Assembly: GCF_003265705.1 (NCBI RefSeq)
Contig: NW_020312903.1
Location: 23,562,194 to 23,626,193, forward strand
Reading direction: 5' to 3'
Origin: Callorhinus ursinus
Taxonomy: Eukaryota; Chordata; Mammalia; Carnivora; Otariidae
Length of the DNA stretch: 64,000 nt
Positions 46,809-57,897 of this stretch are shown here, piece after piece; the stretch's first letter is position 1; every line of letters begins with the position of its first letter. The translations under genes and the position numbers were made by a program. The notes under the pieces are model-generated. The model was not told where the DNA came from. It made no database searches and was given only the letters and a program-made list of their open reading frames with translations.

Positions 46809-48067
46809 TCTTTACTCTGTAATATCTACTACATGAGGATTTTAATCTCTTTCCTCATTTATGTATGGGGGGAAAAAGCATTAAAAACCCATCAGCAATC
46901 ATCATGATAAGACTTAATTTACTTTCTCCCCTGATATGTTCTGGAAGATGAGATTAAGTGTAATAATGTCGGCTTGTTAGCTGTTCCTAATGTAAAGAAA
47001 GCCAGTGCAGATTTTTTTCCTGGTCATGAATTTGGCCATGCATTTGAATAGTTTCATTGACTTCTAAAGAAAATTAAATATAATTTCTAAGTAACAGGAA
47101 CATCACATCTGATTTTTGACTTTATCTTTGATCACAACATCATTTTCTTTGACATTATCTGCTGATGACAGTGATGGAAATTTCAAGAGGGGGAAAAATT
47201 ATTCAAATGACCGCAGATGGTGTGTTACAAGGTCCTATAACCATCTGTACTTAAAAATAACAATATCAGTAATCCTTTAAAAACTTGGAAAGACCAAGGA
47301 AAAGTTCAGTATTCCTTCTCCTTCCTCCATCCTGCCCCCCTCAGAAAAGAAATAGCTTTGAAATAATAGGATTCTAAGATTGCAGAACTTCAAAGCTGAC
47401 CAGGTACAACAGTACTGGACTGTGTTTTAAGGTTGCCAACACTGACTAGGTGGAAATTCAAATTACATGATTTATTTTCATGGTATGGGTTATTTATATC
47501 ATCTTGAGCTGGAGAGTGATGGCAAGTAGAAGTTGGGGGAGGAAACAGTAGAAAAGCTGTGAAAAAATATTGTTAAATCACTGTTGAACAGAAAAAAATT
47601 GTTTCTGGCTCCTAATACCAAGTTTTCCCTTCTCCTAAAAGTCCTCCATTTCTAAAACATGCCATTCCATACACCACATCTTTTCTTTTTAAAATGGTAA
47701 TGAGTTCTCCCAGAAAACTTTCCTCCTTAATAAGTCCTGTCTGCAAATGTTTGATATGTATCTGCAATGTATCTACTGTTGACATTTTATATATGTTGAT
47801 TTATATAAGTTAACATTAATCATATCTTAAAATCTATTGTATTTTTTTTTTGCTTCTGGAGTACAGGGATCATATTCTATAAATGTTTGTTTTGATCAGC
47901 AGACATTTACTGATTTGCTATTGCATATTTTCCACCATAATGGGCATTAAGACACATGTGCCAAAAGTAAACCCAGGAAAATACAGTTGGCTGATCATGC
48001 AAAGCCAGGATAAGTTAAGAATTCAACATCATAATTCAAAAGATTTTTTAAAAAGACGATACTTGTT
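46809..48067. other. Single-copy intron sequence, no gene recognised
   Basis: AT-rich. Possible decayed L2 text near 47840-47890 ('CTGGAGTACAGGGATCATATTC'). Nothing else recognised. Confidence 0.45.
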
Positions 48068-48084
48068 TAAAAGCCAAATAAATT

Positions 48085-48239
48085 TCAGGGGCATGGGGTA
48101 GCTAGGTGATGGGTATTAAGGGCAGGTGTTGTGATGAGCACTGGGTATTATACACAACTAATGAATCATTGAACACAACATCAAAAACTAATGATGTACT
48201 GTATGTTGGCTAATTGAACATAATAAAAAGAAATGTGGG
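48085..48239 (+). mobile_element. Young, severely 5'-truncated L1 with perfect 17-bp TSD
   Basis: 'GGTGATGGGTATTAAGGGCAGG', 'GAGCACTGGGTATTATACACAACTAATGAATCATTGAACAC' and 'AAAAACTAATGATGTACTGTATGTTGGCTAATTGAACATAATAAAAAG' are the 3'UTR of the carnivore L1 lineage. TSD TAAAAGCCAAATAAATT is identical at 48068-48084 and 48240-48256. Confidence 0.93.
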
Positions 48240-49089
48240 TAAAAGCCAAATAAATTATTAAATACAAGTTAGCAATTGATATGAACTTAGCATAGGCCTT
48301 CATATTCTATTGACCTAAAGTGTGAAATTCCCTCAATGGTGTTTGAACAGATTTCCCTGGTAGTTCAGAGGAGCTCAGCTATGTTGTAGCAAGGGGCCCT
48401 CCTACGCCACTGTTCTCCTGTTCTGTGGATCACACTGACCTTGCATACTGATCACTCTGTCTGAAGTATAATAAAGGACAAATGGAATATTACTGGTAGT
48501 AAAAGATATTTTGCTTTAGAAATTAATTCAATTAGAAGGCCAGCTTCTAGCTTGAAACAGCAATTCAGAATCTAATGTTGGTAACGTGAACATAATATAA
48601 CCTCATTGTTACAAAACTAAATTCAAAATGTTCTAAGAAATAGGAAACCAGAGATTTCAATTTTACATAGTAAAACAGAATTTAAAGTTGATTGTAGAAA
48701 ACGTGATGTAAACTTTTCCTAGATTAGAAACTGTTGGGATTAGAACATTCCCTAGACTTAGGAAAAATCTATCAGGACTGTTCCTTTTATGAATCCCATA
48801 TCCACACCCGCCCCCCCAGCTGCCCCCATTTTTAAGACTTATAGTATGGAGTCTTTAAAATGATGATAACGACGAGAACTTGCTCTTTCTGACACTTAGA
48901 GGAGCAGTTAGAATCTTCCCTGTACCGAGCCCCACCATCTTGTTGGAGTGGGGAGCCTGCCTCCATTTTGAACATTCCCGTCCCCCCTACCCCCCAGGCA
49001 TCTTCTACACAGCAACCATAACATTCCAAAGCCCTGGCAGATCTCCTCATTGTCATCTTATTTATGGCTAGCTTTCCAGTACAACCGGA

Positions 49090-49440
49090 ATATAAGTAAA
49101 GTCCTTTTCATGCCTTGATGCCCCTACAAGAGCTGGCTCCTGCCTGCCTCTCAGACCTAACGCCCTGTCCTTGCCTGGTAGTGCACCGAGATCCAGCCAC
49201 ACCAGCCTTCTAGGTATTTCTCAAACTACAAAGTTTCGCCCCATCTCAGGACCTGGCACTCCCTTTTCTTGTTCTTGGAACCCTTTCTTCCAGGTTTGCA
49301 AGTGTCTTTGTTCTCCAGAGCTAAGTCCACCCTCTCATTCATCCTCTGTATGATTCTGTGTGTTGGTCATCTTCAGAGCCTTCTCTCCATGTAGTGTGCG
49401 ATTGTGCCCCTTAGCCTGGGTGTCTAATAAAACTTTCATT
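49090..49440 (+). repeat. L2 (sense)
   Basis: 'CAAGAGCTGGCTCCTGCCTGCC', 'CACACCAGCCTTCTAGG', 'TTCTTGGAACCCTTTCTTCC' and 'TTCAGAGCCTTCTC' follow the L2 3' region. The short ORFs here are chance frames. 48257-49089 to the left has nothing named. Confidence 0.6.
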
Positions 49441-52400
49441 CTTTGAACTCTACTTCTTTTATTCTTAATCAGAAAAAGAATTACTTCATTTAACCTAGTT
49501 TTGTGCTAGATTTGTATTACCTGGGAAACAAACAAAAAAAAATCATTGTTCCCTGTGATCTTCAACCCTCTCTCTTGAGATAGAGCCTGGGCATCTGTAT
49601 TTTAAAAATCTCCTAGGGTGACTTTGATGTACTAAGAGGACTGAGAAAGACTGGACTAATATCCCATTTAATATTTCAATATTTTAATATTTAAACATGC
49701 TACAAAATTATCATATGTTCTCCTACCATGTATTCAAGTAAAATACAAGGTATCAGTTTAGGCGGAACCACCTCAGCCAATCATCCTGTGGTGGGGATGA
49801 TCTCAGATGATAATTAGCCTTCCCTTACTGTTGCCTAGAAATCTGTTCACATACTCTTTGAAGCCTATAAAATGGTCAACATAAATACCTCAATTTCTAA
49901 AGTATTAAAACATTTGGTTTAGAGATGGTTATAGATAACTTCATATCTGAGCATTAAGCAGTTAAAAATTATGTGTCTAGGTAGAGTAACTAATGTGCAA
50001 AGTATTACTGAGTATTTTGCAGCCATAATAAAACAAAAAGTCATGATTGTCTCATGGACTATAAGAATAAGTCTCCTTTATTACAAGGATTAATTTTGGA
50101 AAATCTGGATGCCTTTTTTTTTCCTGTACTGAGTGTGGTCTGAAGACATTGTTTACTAGAAATTCACTTTTGATATGATACACATCAACTTGTTTTTCTT
50201 CCCCTTGATATTCCTGTACATTTTCTCCTTTCATTATACTCTTTGAGTAAAGTATACACTTTACATAGACTAGGAGAAGAAATATCTTCATTAATTAAAG
50301 ATTAATAGTAAGGTCTATAAATCTTGAGCTCTCCATTTCACTAATTAATCTACAATGAAATCATTCAGAAGATTTTTTTGTAGTGCAGACGTGATTGATT
50401 GATGTCTCTTCTATAACCAGTCTTCTTCCTCTCTACCCTTTGTCAAATGAGAGTAAAGGAAAGAAAATGGGCTTACTGCCTACTATGTATCAGATCCTTT
50501 AAAAATCACTTAGTATTAAAAAATGCAAAATTGTGTGTATGGTGTATAAAAATTTTTCAAACATTGGGATTCTCATGAGATTCATCTGTTTAACCTTAAT
50601 TTTATTGATAATTGTGGAAGTAATTTTATGTAGACAGTCTAATCCATTTAATGATTAAATACTAATGACTAGCAAACAACTAGAGCGTAGATATGCCATT
50701 GGTAAGATTAAATTTATGGTCCAGACGTTTTAGCATTAGAATGGCAAGAGGGAAAACCCATCATCTGTTTTTTGAAATGATGCTATGGAAATCTTTTTTG
50801 ATGAATTCTAGCTAGGTATTTCAGGTTATTGATGTGGGCTGAAACAAATTTTCTTTAACATGAAATAAGCCAAATAGATCCGTTCCAATCTCAATAGTCA
50901 GGCCTCCTTAAATGTATGAATTTTGAAATGTGTCATCTTCTAAGATGAGACATGAGAATAAAGGGTAGGTCACGTGTCGTCAACTTCTGATTGGTATTGA
51001 TCTTTATGAGTTTAAATCTGTTCACATTTGGATACTGAATCATCCTGCAGACTGTTTCATATACAGTATAGCAATCTATCGGTGTTTATCAATTGCCTAC
51101 ACAGGTTAAACCTGACACACTGTTTGAGCTTCTTCCTGTAATTTTTTTCTAGCTGCATTTTCACTGTTTTCAATTTTTCCTTTCCAGTAAAAGCAATATT
51201 ATTTCCATTTTGATAACTGCTTCAGTGATATCCTAAATTATATTCCTATCTGCCAGTCTATTGCAATTCAAATTAAGACCTAGCTATATACCTCTAGCAT
51301 TTACCAGGTACTTATCACCCAGCTATCTGGGCTACGTGAACAGTTTATGTATTTGTCTGATTTTAAATAATACATGTGACCAGATGCTAAAGCATCAGAG
51401 CAGACTGCAGCCAAGTAATGTATTATCTCTTCCATTCGGTCCCTGCTATAGCTTTCAAGTTAGTCAGAAACAAGGTATATACATTGAAATGCAGTTGTTT
51501 CTGGTCCTCACTTTCCCAGAATGGAACAGCACAGAGATGTTAGGGTTCGGGGGAGGGGTAAATATTGGGCGTCTTTGCTCTTTTTCCAAGAGCAGGGGAA
51601 ATCCAAGCAGGATGAGGTGGGGGAAGATGGAGGGAGGCTGACAGAAGTCAAAAATACTTTCAGGATTTTCTATCCAGACATGGTTAGACTAGATCTCAGA
51701 TTTCTTTAACTACACCAAATCATTCTGGATTAAACTGAATCCTCTCTATGTGCATAATATATATGTAATTTGTCTTAAACTTTGCATTGACTTAAATTGG
51801 TTTACCTCTCAATACTCTTTCTGTACTTTGTACTTTATACTCAAATTGTATATCACAAGTTGGGAATAAAGAAGTATCCATCTTCCTGTTATCATTTGCT
51901 GTGTCAAATCATTTCCTGTTATCACTTATGTGTCAGTAATCTGTATATGCTGTGTTCTTACATACTCTGTGAACAGCTGATGTTACAATTTATAGTAAAG
52001 CTGTCTACTCATTACTTGTTTCTCGTATTACATGTAGTTTTTCACAGTGGCAAAAAGTGGATGTGGTTTTGTAGGTACTAGGAAATAAACATTTCTTAGA
52101 AAATGGTTGGTGATTATTAGTATGTTTTAAAGTTGTTGTCTAAAGCATATTTCCATGGAAACTTGCCTAGATACTTCAAACATACATTTTAAAGATAGAA
52201 AATGTGATGGTCATGGAGATACTCTCTCAAAACAATATCTAAACTGTTCCTCCTTGGGAGAAACAATGATTAATAGGTTGTCCTGTCTACTGTATCTGAT
52301 ACCAACTCATCCTTCAGGGGACATTATTCCTGTGGTGATACATGCTGTTCATTTGGTGTGGATCTAGCGTATTTGGAATACAAGCTTAAAATGTATAGAG

Positions 52401-53010
52401 ATTGGAGAGCTATCAACATCAGATTGATGTTTTCCACGTAGCTTACAAAATTACTATATATTGATGACCTCATTGTCAGTCGTGACCCTTAGTGTTCTAC
52501 CCATGTCTCTCAAACCTCATATGCAGGTTTGAACTCCTTGGTATTTTAAAATTCCTTGGTTTCTGATCACAACAAATCTGCCATCCTGAATAAAAATCTT
52601 ATTTTTCTTTTAGTTTCCTAAGGGGTGTAATCATGTATAATTCTGTCTACCATAACTGTTGGGGGATCAACTAAAGATTGTATCACAGTGATTACAAAGG
52701 ATAGCGTCATCTCATCTTTGCTCTTGGCAGCATCTTTGCCACATTCAGAAAACAATGAAAATAGGCCACTTTAGCTCTTGGCCATCTTCTTAATACATGC
52801 TTTGGAGTTAATGACCTATGGACTATGTCATTCTTTATTAAATTAGGTTTTTTCATTCCTGGGGAGGAGGGTGTTTCAAAAATCATAAGCAATAGGATTC
52901 TAACCTCCCCCGCTGCGTACATTTCAGACCTGGAAAGGAATTTTGAAAGCTGCTTTTACGGTTTGTTTAAAAATATCCCTTTTACCTTTTGTGTTTTGTT
53001 GCGTATCTTT
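49441..53010. other. Single-copy intron sequence, no gene recognised
   Basis: 3.6 kb. A partial hAT-MITE-like piece may lie at 49560-49650 ('GAGCCTGGGCATCTGTATTTTAAAAATCTCC'). The 126-codon frame at 51261-51641 has no recognisable domain. No exon signature seen. Confidence 0.45.
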
Positions 53011-53014
53011 GAGC

Positions 53015-53185
53015 TCGTGTTTCTCAAAGGGTGATTCTTCAGAACTTTGTGTCAGAATAACAGGGAGTTAGTAATCTGTAGATACCTGGGTCCCTGTCCA
53101 AGAGATACTCAATCAGAATCACTGTGGTGGGTTTCAGCCAAGTAATCCAGGAGGTTTTGATGCACTCTGCTTATAGAAAACAATT
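53015..53185 (+). mobile_element. hAT-Charlie-type MITE
   Basis: 'GTGTTTCTCAAAGGGTGATTC', 'GTGTCAGAATAACAGGG', 'GATACCTGGGTCCC', 'TCAATCAGAATCACTG' and 'AATCCAGGAGGTTTTGATGC' keep the order of the MER-type hAT MITEs. Confidence 0.6.
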
Positions 53186-53414
53186 GTATAACCATTGGGC
53201 CCAGTGTCCATGACTGATCTTGAAAATAACGACTATTGCTGTGCTCCTAGCAACATAATTTGCACTGGGTGGCTGGAATGAAGCACATTAAAGACTTTGA
53301 ATTCAACTAAAGAACTTGGACATGGAGCTAACTATTCTAGGATACTTTCAGCTACGATGGGGTGGAGCATTCTATGTGAGCTAGCAGAGGAAGCCTGAAT
53401 ATCAGTAGCCTGCT

Positions 53415-53650
53415 AGGGCACAGTATAGATCAGCGATTCAGGAGCCAGACAAACCTGAGTTCCAGCTCTGCCTCTGAAATCATGGACAGTTACATAAGCT
53501 CTTAAAGTTTCAGTTTCCTCCTCTGCATAAATGAAAATTACAGTACCTACCTTCAGGGTTACTGCAAGGATTAAGTGGGCTATTCTCTGTGAGACACATA
53601 GCACAGTGCCTGATTCATATCAAGCACTTAGCAAGTGCAGGATCTTAAGT
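53415..53650 (+). repeat. MIR, nearly full length (sense)
   Basis: 'GGAGCCAGACAAACCTGAGTTCC', 'CTCTGCCTCTGAAATC', 'GTTTCAGTTTCCTCC', 'GGTTACTGCAAGGATTAAG' and 'ACATAGCACAGTGCCTG' follow MIR from head to tail. Confidence 0.85.
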
Positions 53651-54386
53651 TACTCCAGTTAACTAAAAATGTTTTTAGCTCTCACTGGCTGCTTTATAAT
53701 TTAGGGCTTACGAGGTCTATCAAAGACATGATACAGGGAAAAGTATAGACAGCTCATACTGGAAGTTTTACAATCTGCTATAGATTCACTGTCTTCATAT
53801 AAAATATGGTTGACATTTGTGTTGCTAAAAGACATGATTAGAAAGATAGTCCCTAGGCTATTGAGAGTGTGCCTTGAGTCAGAGAACTGGTATTTCCACA
53901 CTTTTATTTTTTGTCAGGGTTAATTAACGGGAATAATGTGATTACATACAATTCTGTTGCAAGTAGAGTCCTGGAGAGTAATGGCAAATGGGATAAATCT
54001 CCTTACTGAGCATGTTTTTCTGAACATTATGGGAGAGGCAGGTTTCTGGCATTGTGAATATATATCCTTAATGACATTCAAGCATGAGTTCTGTTGGAGT
54101 TTGTTAAATGGCAAGATTTAGGTGTGTCACAGGCTTAGTAAGAGATGGCTGAAATCATGTATGTGTATATCATGTCCTTGAATGATATTTTTCACAACAC
54201 ATTTAGTCCTGGAAATTGGGATTTAAAGTACTGGTTTCTTCCATAAATTTTCCGGTGAATAGAACATGGAAACTCTTCTTAGAAATTTCCACCACTATAA
54301 AATTTATACTGTTTTAAGCCTATAATTCTTTCCCTGGAACCAGTAGTGTTGTGTTTTTGTTTTTGTTTTTGAAAGAAGACAAACTC

Positions 54387-54516
54387 CATGTGCGTGCACG
54401 TGTGTGTGCGCACGTGTGTGCATGCACATGTGTGCACGCGTGCACGTATGTGTGTACGTGTGTGTTGTGTGTGTGTTTGTGTGTGCGTGCACATGTGTGT
54501 GCATGTGTGTGTGTGT
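54387..54516. repeat. Alternating purine-pyrimidine tract (TG/CA/CG), Z-DNA-prone
   Basis: 79 bp (54387-54465) of unbroken pyrimidine-purine alternation with many CG and GC steps, then single TT breaks, and a further 39-bp perfect block at 54478-54516. The overlapping Cys/Val/Ala-rich and His/Thr-rich ORFs are translation artefacts of this repeat. Confidence 0.95.
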
Positions 54517-55057
54517 TGAAGAGAAAAAGGATACAGGTAAAGGCAGTAGTGGTAAAAGATGGGGTCCGAGGAACTGGAAAATTATGACAAGTGCTCTGTA
54601 GATATTTTCTGACCTGGTTTGATCTGTAGCCCCCTAGAGCTATATGCGTACATTTTCAAGTCCGTGTACAATAGATAGAAGAAAATGCGCACAGGACGTA
54701 GAGGCCCTTTTATTTTAATGTAGCCACGTGACTTTGTTTATGAGAACTTAATGACCTTCATGAGATGTCAAAGATTTTGGATTGACTAGGTCACCTAATT
54801 GATACATTGATAATACGATTATATGATCTTATAATAAAAAACTACTTTGTAAGAAAAGAGTTAAAATGTGTCCACTTAATCTCATGTATTGTTCAAACCA
54901 TTCTAATTCCCACCAGTTATTTGTATGCCAAGCATGAATAGTCTGGATCTATACAAAATTAGATATTGTAGAAATTTCCAAGACCATTTAATAGACATTG
55001 TAGCCTCCTTCCTAGCAACTATTACTTGGGCTTTTCTTAAGAATGTATTGACATATA

Positions 55058-55249
55058 GGGGAGCCTGGGTGGCTCAGTCGTTAAGCGCCTGCCTTCGGCT
55101 CAGGTCATGATCCCAGGGTCCTGGGATTGAGGCCCACGTTGGGCTCCCTGCTCGGCGGGAAGCCTGCTTCTCCCTCTCCCACTCCCCCTGCTTGTGTTCC
55201 TGCTCTCGCTGTCTCTCTCTGTCAAATAAATAAATAAAATCTTTAAAAA
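55058..55249 (+). mobile_element. Carnivora SINE, full length (sense), young
   Basis: Head 'GAGCCTGGGTGGCTCAGTCG', 'CCTTCGGCTCAGGTCATGATCC', 'GCTCGGCGGGAAGCCTGCTTC' and 'CTGTCAAATAAATAAATAAAATC' plus an A tail. Perfect 13-bp TSD AATGTATTGACAT at 55042-55054 and 55250-55262. Confidence 0.97.
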
Positions 55250-55434
55250 AATGTATTGACATTATAAATAACTTTTAAAATAAGCTAAATCTTAATTGGC
55301 ATCCCCAATAGAATGCATATGAAAAGAGAATTTTGGGCACATCCTTAATCAAATGCACATAGAATAATAGAATAAGAAAGTTGTGATTTTAACTGGCTAG
55401 AACTATTTAAAAAATGTCTGCACGGTTGACATTT

Positions 55435-55453
55435 AAATAGCTTCATATGTGAG

Positions 55454-55497
<44 letters not shown>

Positions 55498-55504
55498 GCT
55501 ATTT
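55435..55504. repeat. (AT)19 flanked by perfect 14-bp inverted arms
   Basis: AAATAGCTTCATAT at 55435-55448 and its exact reverse complement at 55491-55504 enclose an (AT)19 run (55457-55494, overlapping the right arm). It could form a hairpin or cruciform. Confidence 0.95.
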
Positions 55505-57659
55505 GACTATAATTTTTATGCTTTACAGTGACTTCGACAGGCCAGCTTTCTAAACCTTAGTAAATGAAAGAGTAATAGAATCATTGATTTAAAAATGAAA
55601 AGGCCTCAAATGTCAAATAGTTTAATTTTTTCATTCGAGAGCCTGACGTCTGGACAAGTTATGTGACTTGCCCATGGTTATGGTTCTCATTATGGTGGGA
55701 TTGCAGTGATCTCTTCAAAAGTGTACAGTGTGTCAAATATTTCTCTGATGAAGGATATCAGTGACATAAAATATTCAAAGATGATAAGATGGGTAAGAGG
55801 AAGTGCTGAAAATGAAGACAAATTGAGATGAGCTGGAGACAAGTTAAGATATTAATGGTGACGGTGATTTGGAATAATACACGTGTCTCTGATCTCACGC
55901 TCATTTCCTTGATCCCCTGCAGGCAGGTGACTGGGAAGGCTTCTCTGTGTCAAATGTGTTCAGCATGACTTCAAAAATGCTGCGATAGTTATCGTTCCAG
56001 TAGAATGTCTTTGACGTGTGTGAAGTCAAAGTTGTGAGAGCAAGTGGGAAGGGCGGGATGCGCGCAGGGCTGTGGAAACACAGGATGAGTACAGGATGGC
56101 AGGGCAAGGGAGGGAAGCCGAGGCCACTGTGGGGAGGTGGCAGGGGCGCCCGCAGACCCAGGCAGACGGTGATGCCTGGAAATGACGAACTTCGGGAAAC
56201 GGCCCTGAGAATCTTTGTGAATCATTATGAGGTTAGAGATGATGGTTGTAAAAGTTATTTAAAGACCTAAACACTAGAGCATTCCAGGCATGCAAGGTAG
56301 TTATTAACATTTTAAATAAAGGCACAATGGTCCTGGAAGATAGTCTATGCAGTAGAAAACAACTGGAGAAAACAGGAAGAAAAATAAAATCCAAAGACTT
56401 GTTTGGTGAAGTGTGGCTATTTCCAAAGGAATCTTATATTTGTGAACTTTTTTGGTTGGAGATGTATCCTTTCTAAATAGATACTCTATATAAAATAATA
56501 CATATTTTAAATGTTAAGAATCAAATGATTTCTGCAGAGGGATGTTGTACTTTTCTTTGGGAGTTGTTTAAAGCAATTTTATCTAAGAGTAGGACAAGGG
56601 ACTGGACAACTCTCATAGGTTAATTCAGGGCCCAGGATATGCAGTGTTGATTTAAAGTAGTTCTGACAGCACAAGAACAAGATCAGAGAGCATAGCAATG
56701 ACCTTCATCTGCACCATCTTCATCTTGAGCTAGCCTGAGTTTCCATAACAAAGTTTGTTTTCCTTTTGGCTGCAGAATTTTTCCAGCTTGTTCACTTAAT
56801 GATAGACCACTTTATCCAGCTAAGTGACAAAAGCTGGAAAAGAAGCAATCTTTGGAGAGCTATAAATCACCACGTATTTTCTCACCTGAGACATCAGAAG
56901 AACATTTTATTCATGTCTTTATTTCCTCCAGGTACTATGCTTATATACAACATATTTTCCTGAATTAAGAAACAGGTAACCAAATTTGTACCTACGGATG
57001 ATTGCACCCCTCAAATTGATAACTTTGGCCCAATACACCAATTTATTCTAAAGCACATAATATCCTGCGTATGTAGTCTGGCTTATAATTTTGCCCTGAC
57101 ACCATTTTGCATTGTAAATCTTGGCACTCTGACATCGGTAATTTGGGTATCACGACTTTAATTGTGTGGGTGACATTTTGGGGGGATGAGAGTAAAGATT
57201 CAAATTATGTTTTTTTTAAAGTTAATCAAACTTGAAAAATCAATGAATATACATAAACCTTGATTGAGCACCCATGAATAGAAAAAGAAAATACACAAAC
57301 AATCCTGAGAATTCATTTCCAATAACTGAATATAATCCTTGTCTCTATAGAGTTGGGGGGAAAAATTCTTGATATCTGCTTGTCCCACAGTGAAACCCAA
57401 TATTCCTCCCGTCCCTATCAGCTGTTTATTATAAATTGCTTGGTGGGACTAACCATTACCAGAAAAGAGTAAACAATCAAACAATAACTCAAAGATCTGG
57501 GTATTAAACACCTATGTATAAACTGATTAGGAACACAATGTCTATGTAATTCGGGAGAAAGCCAATTAAACCTATCCTATAATAAGTGATGATATTTTCT
57601 CACATCTGCCAACAATACTGAATCAACTTTCGTTTTTGTTTGCTGATATGCTTCTATTC
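55505..57659. other. Single-copy intron sequence, no gene recognised
   Basis: A short GC-rich patch with CpGs lies at 56035-56205 in an otherwise AT-rich segment. A MIR-like scrap may be at 55640-55685. The short frames over the GC patch on both strands have no domain. Confidence 0.45.
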
Positions 57660-57675
57660 AAAACCTGAAATGTTT

Positions 57676-57882
57676 GGGGCACCTGGGTGGCTCAGTCAGT
57701 TAAGTGACTGCCTTCAGCTCAGGTCATGATCCCGGGGTCCTGGGATCGAGCCCCGCATCGGGCTCCCTGCTCAGCGGGAAGCCTGCTTCTCCCTCTCCCA
57801 ATCACCCTGCTTGTGTTCCCTCTCTCACTGTCTCTCTCTCTCTCTCTATTAAATAAATGAATAAAATCTTAAAAACAAAAAC
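57676..57882 (+). mobile_element. Carnivora SINE, full length (sense), young
   Basis: The cleanest copy in the window: head 'GGGCACCTGGGTGGCTCAG', 'GATCCCGGGGTCCTGGG', 'GAGCCCCGCATCGGGCTCCC', a (TC)n stretch, and an A-rich tail. TSD AAAACCTGAAATGTT / AAAACGTGAAATGTT at 57660-57674 and 57883-57897 with one mismatch. Confidence 0.98.
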
Positions 57883-57897
57883 AAAACGTGAAATGTT

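Noticed and set aside
54279..54601. Cys/Val- and His/Thr-rich frames on both strands
   Set aside because: They are translations of the alternating TG/CA/CG tract.
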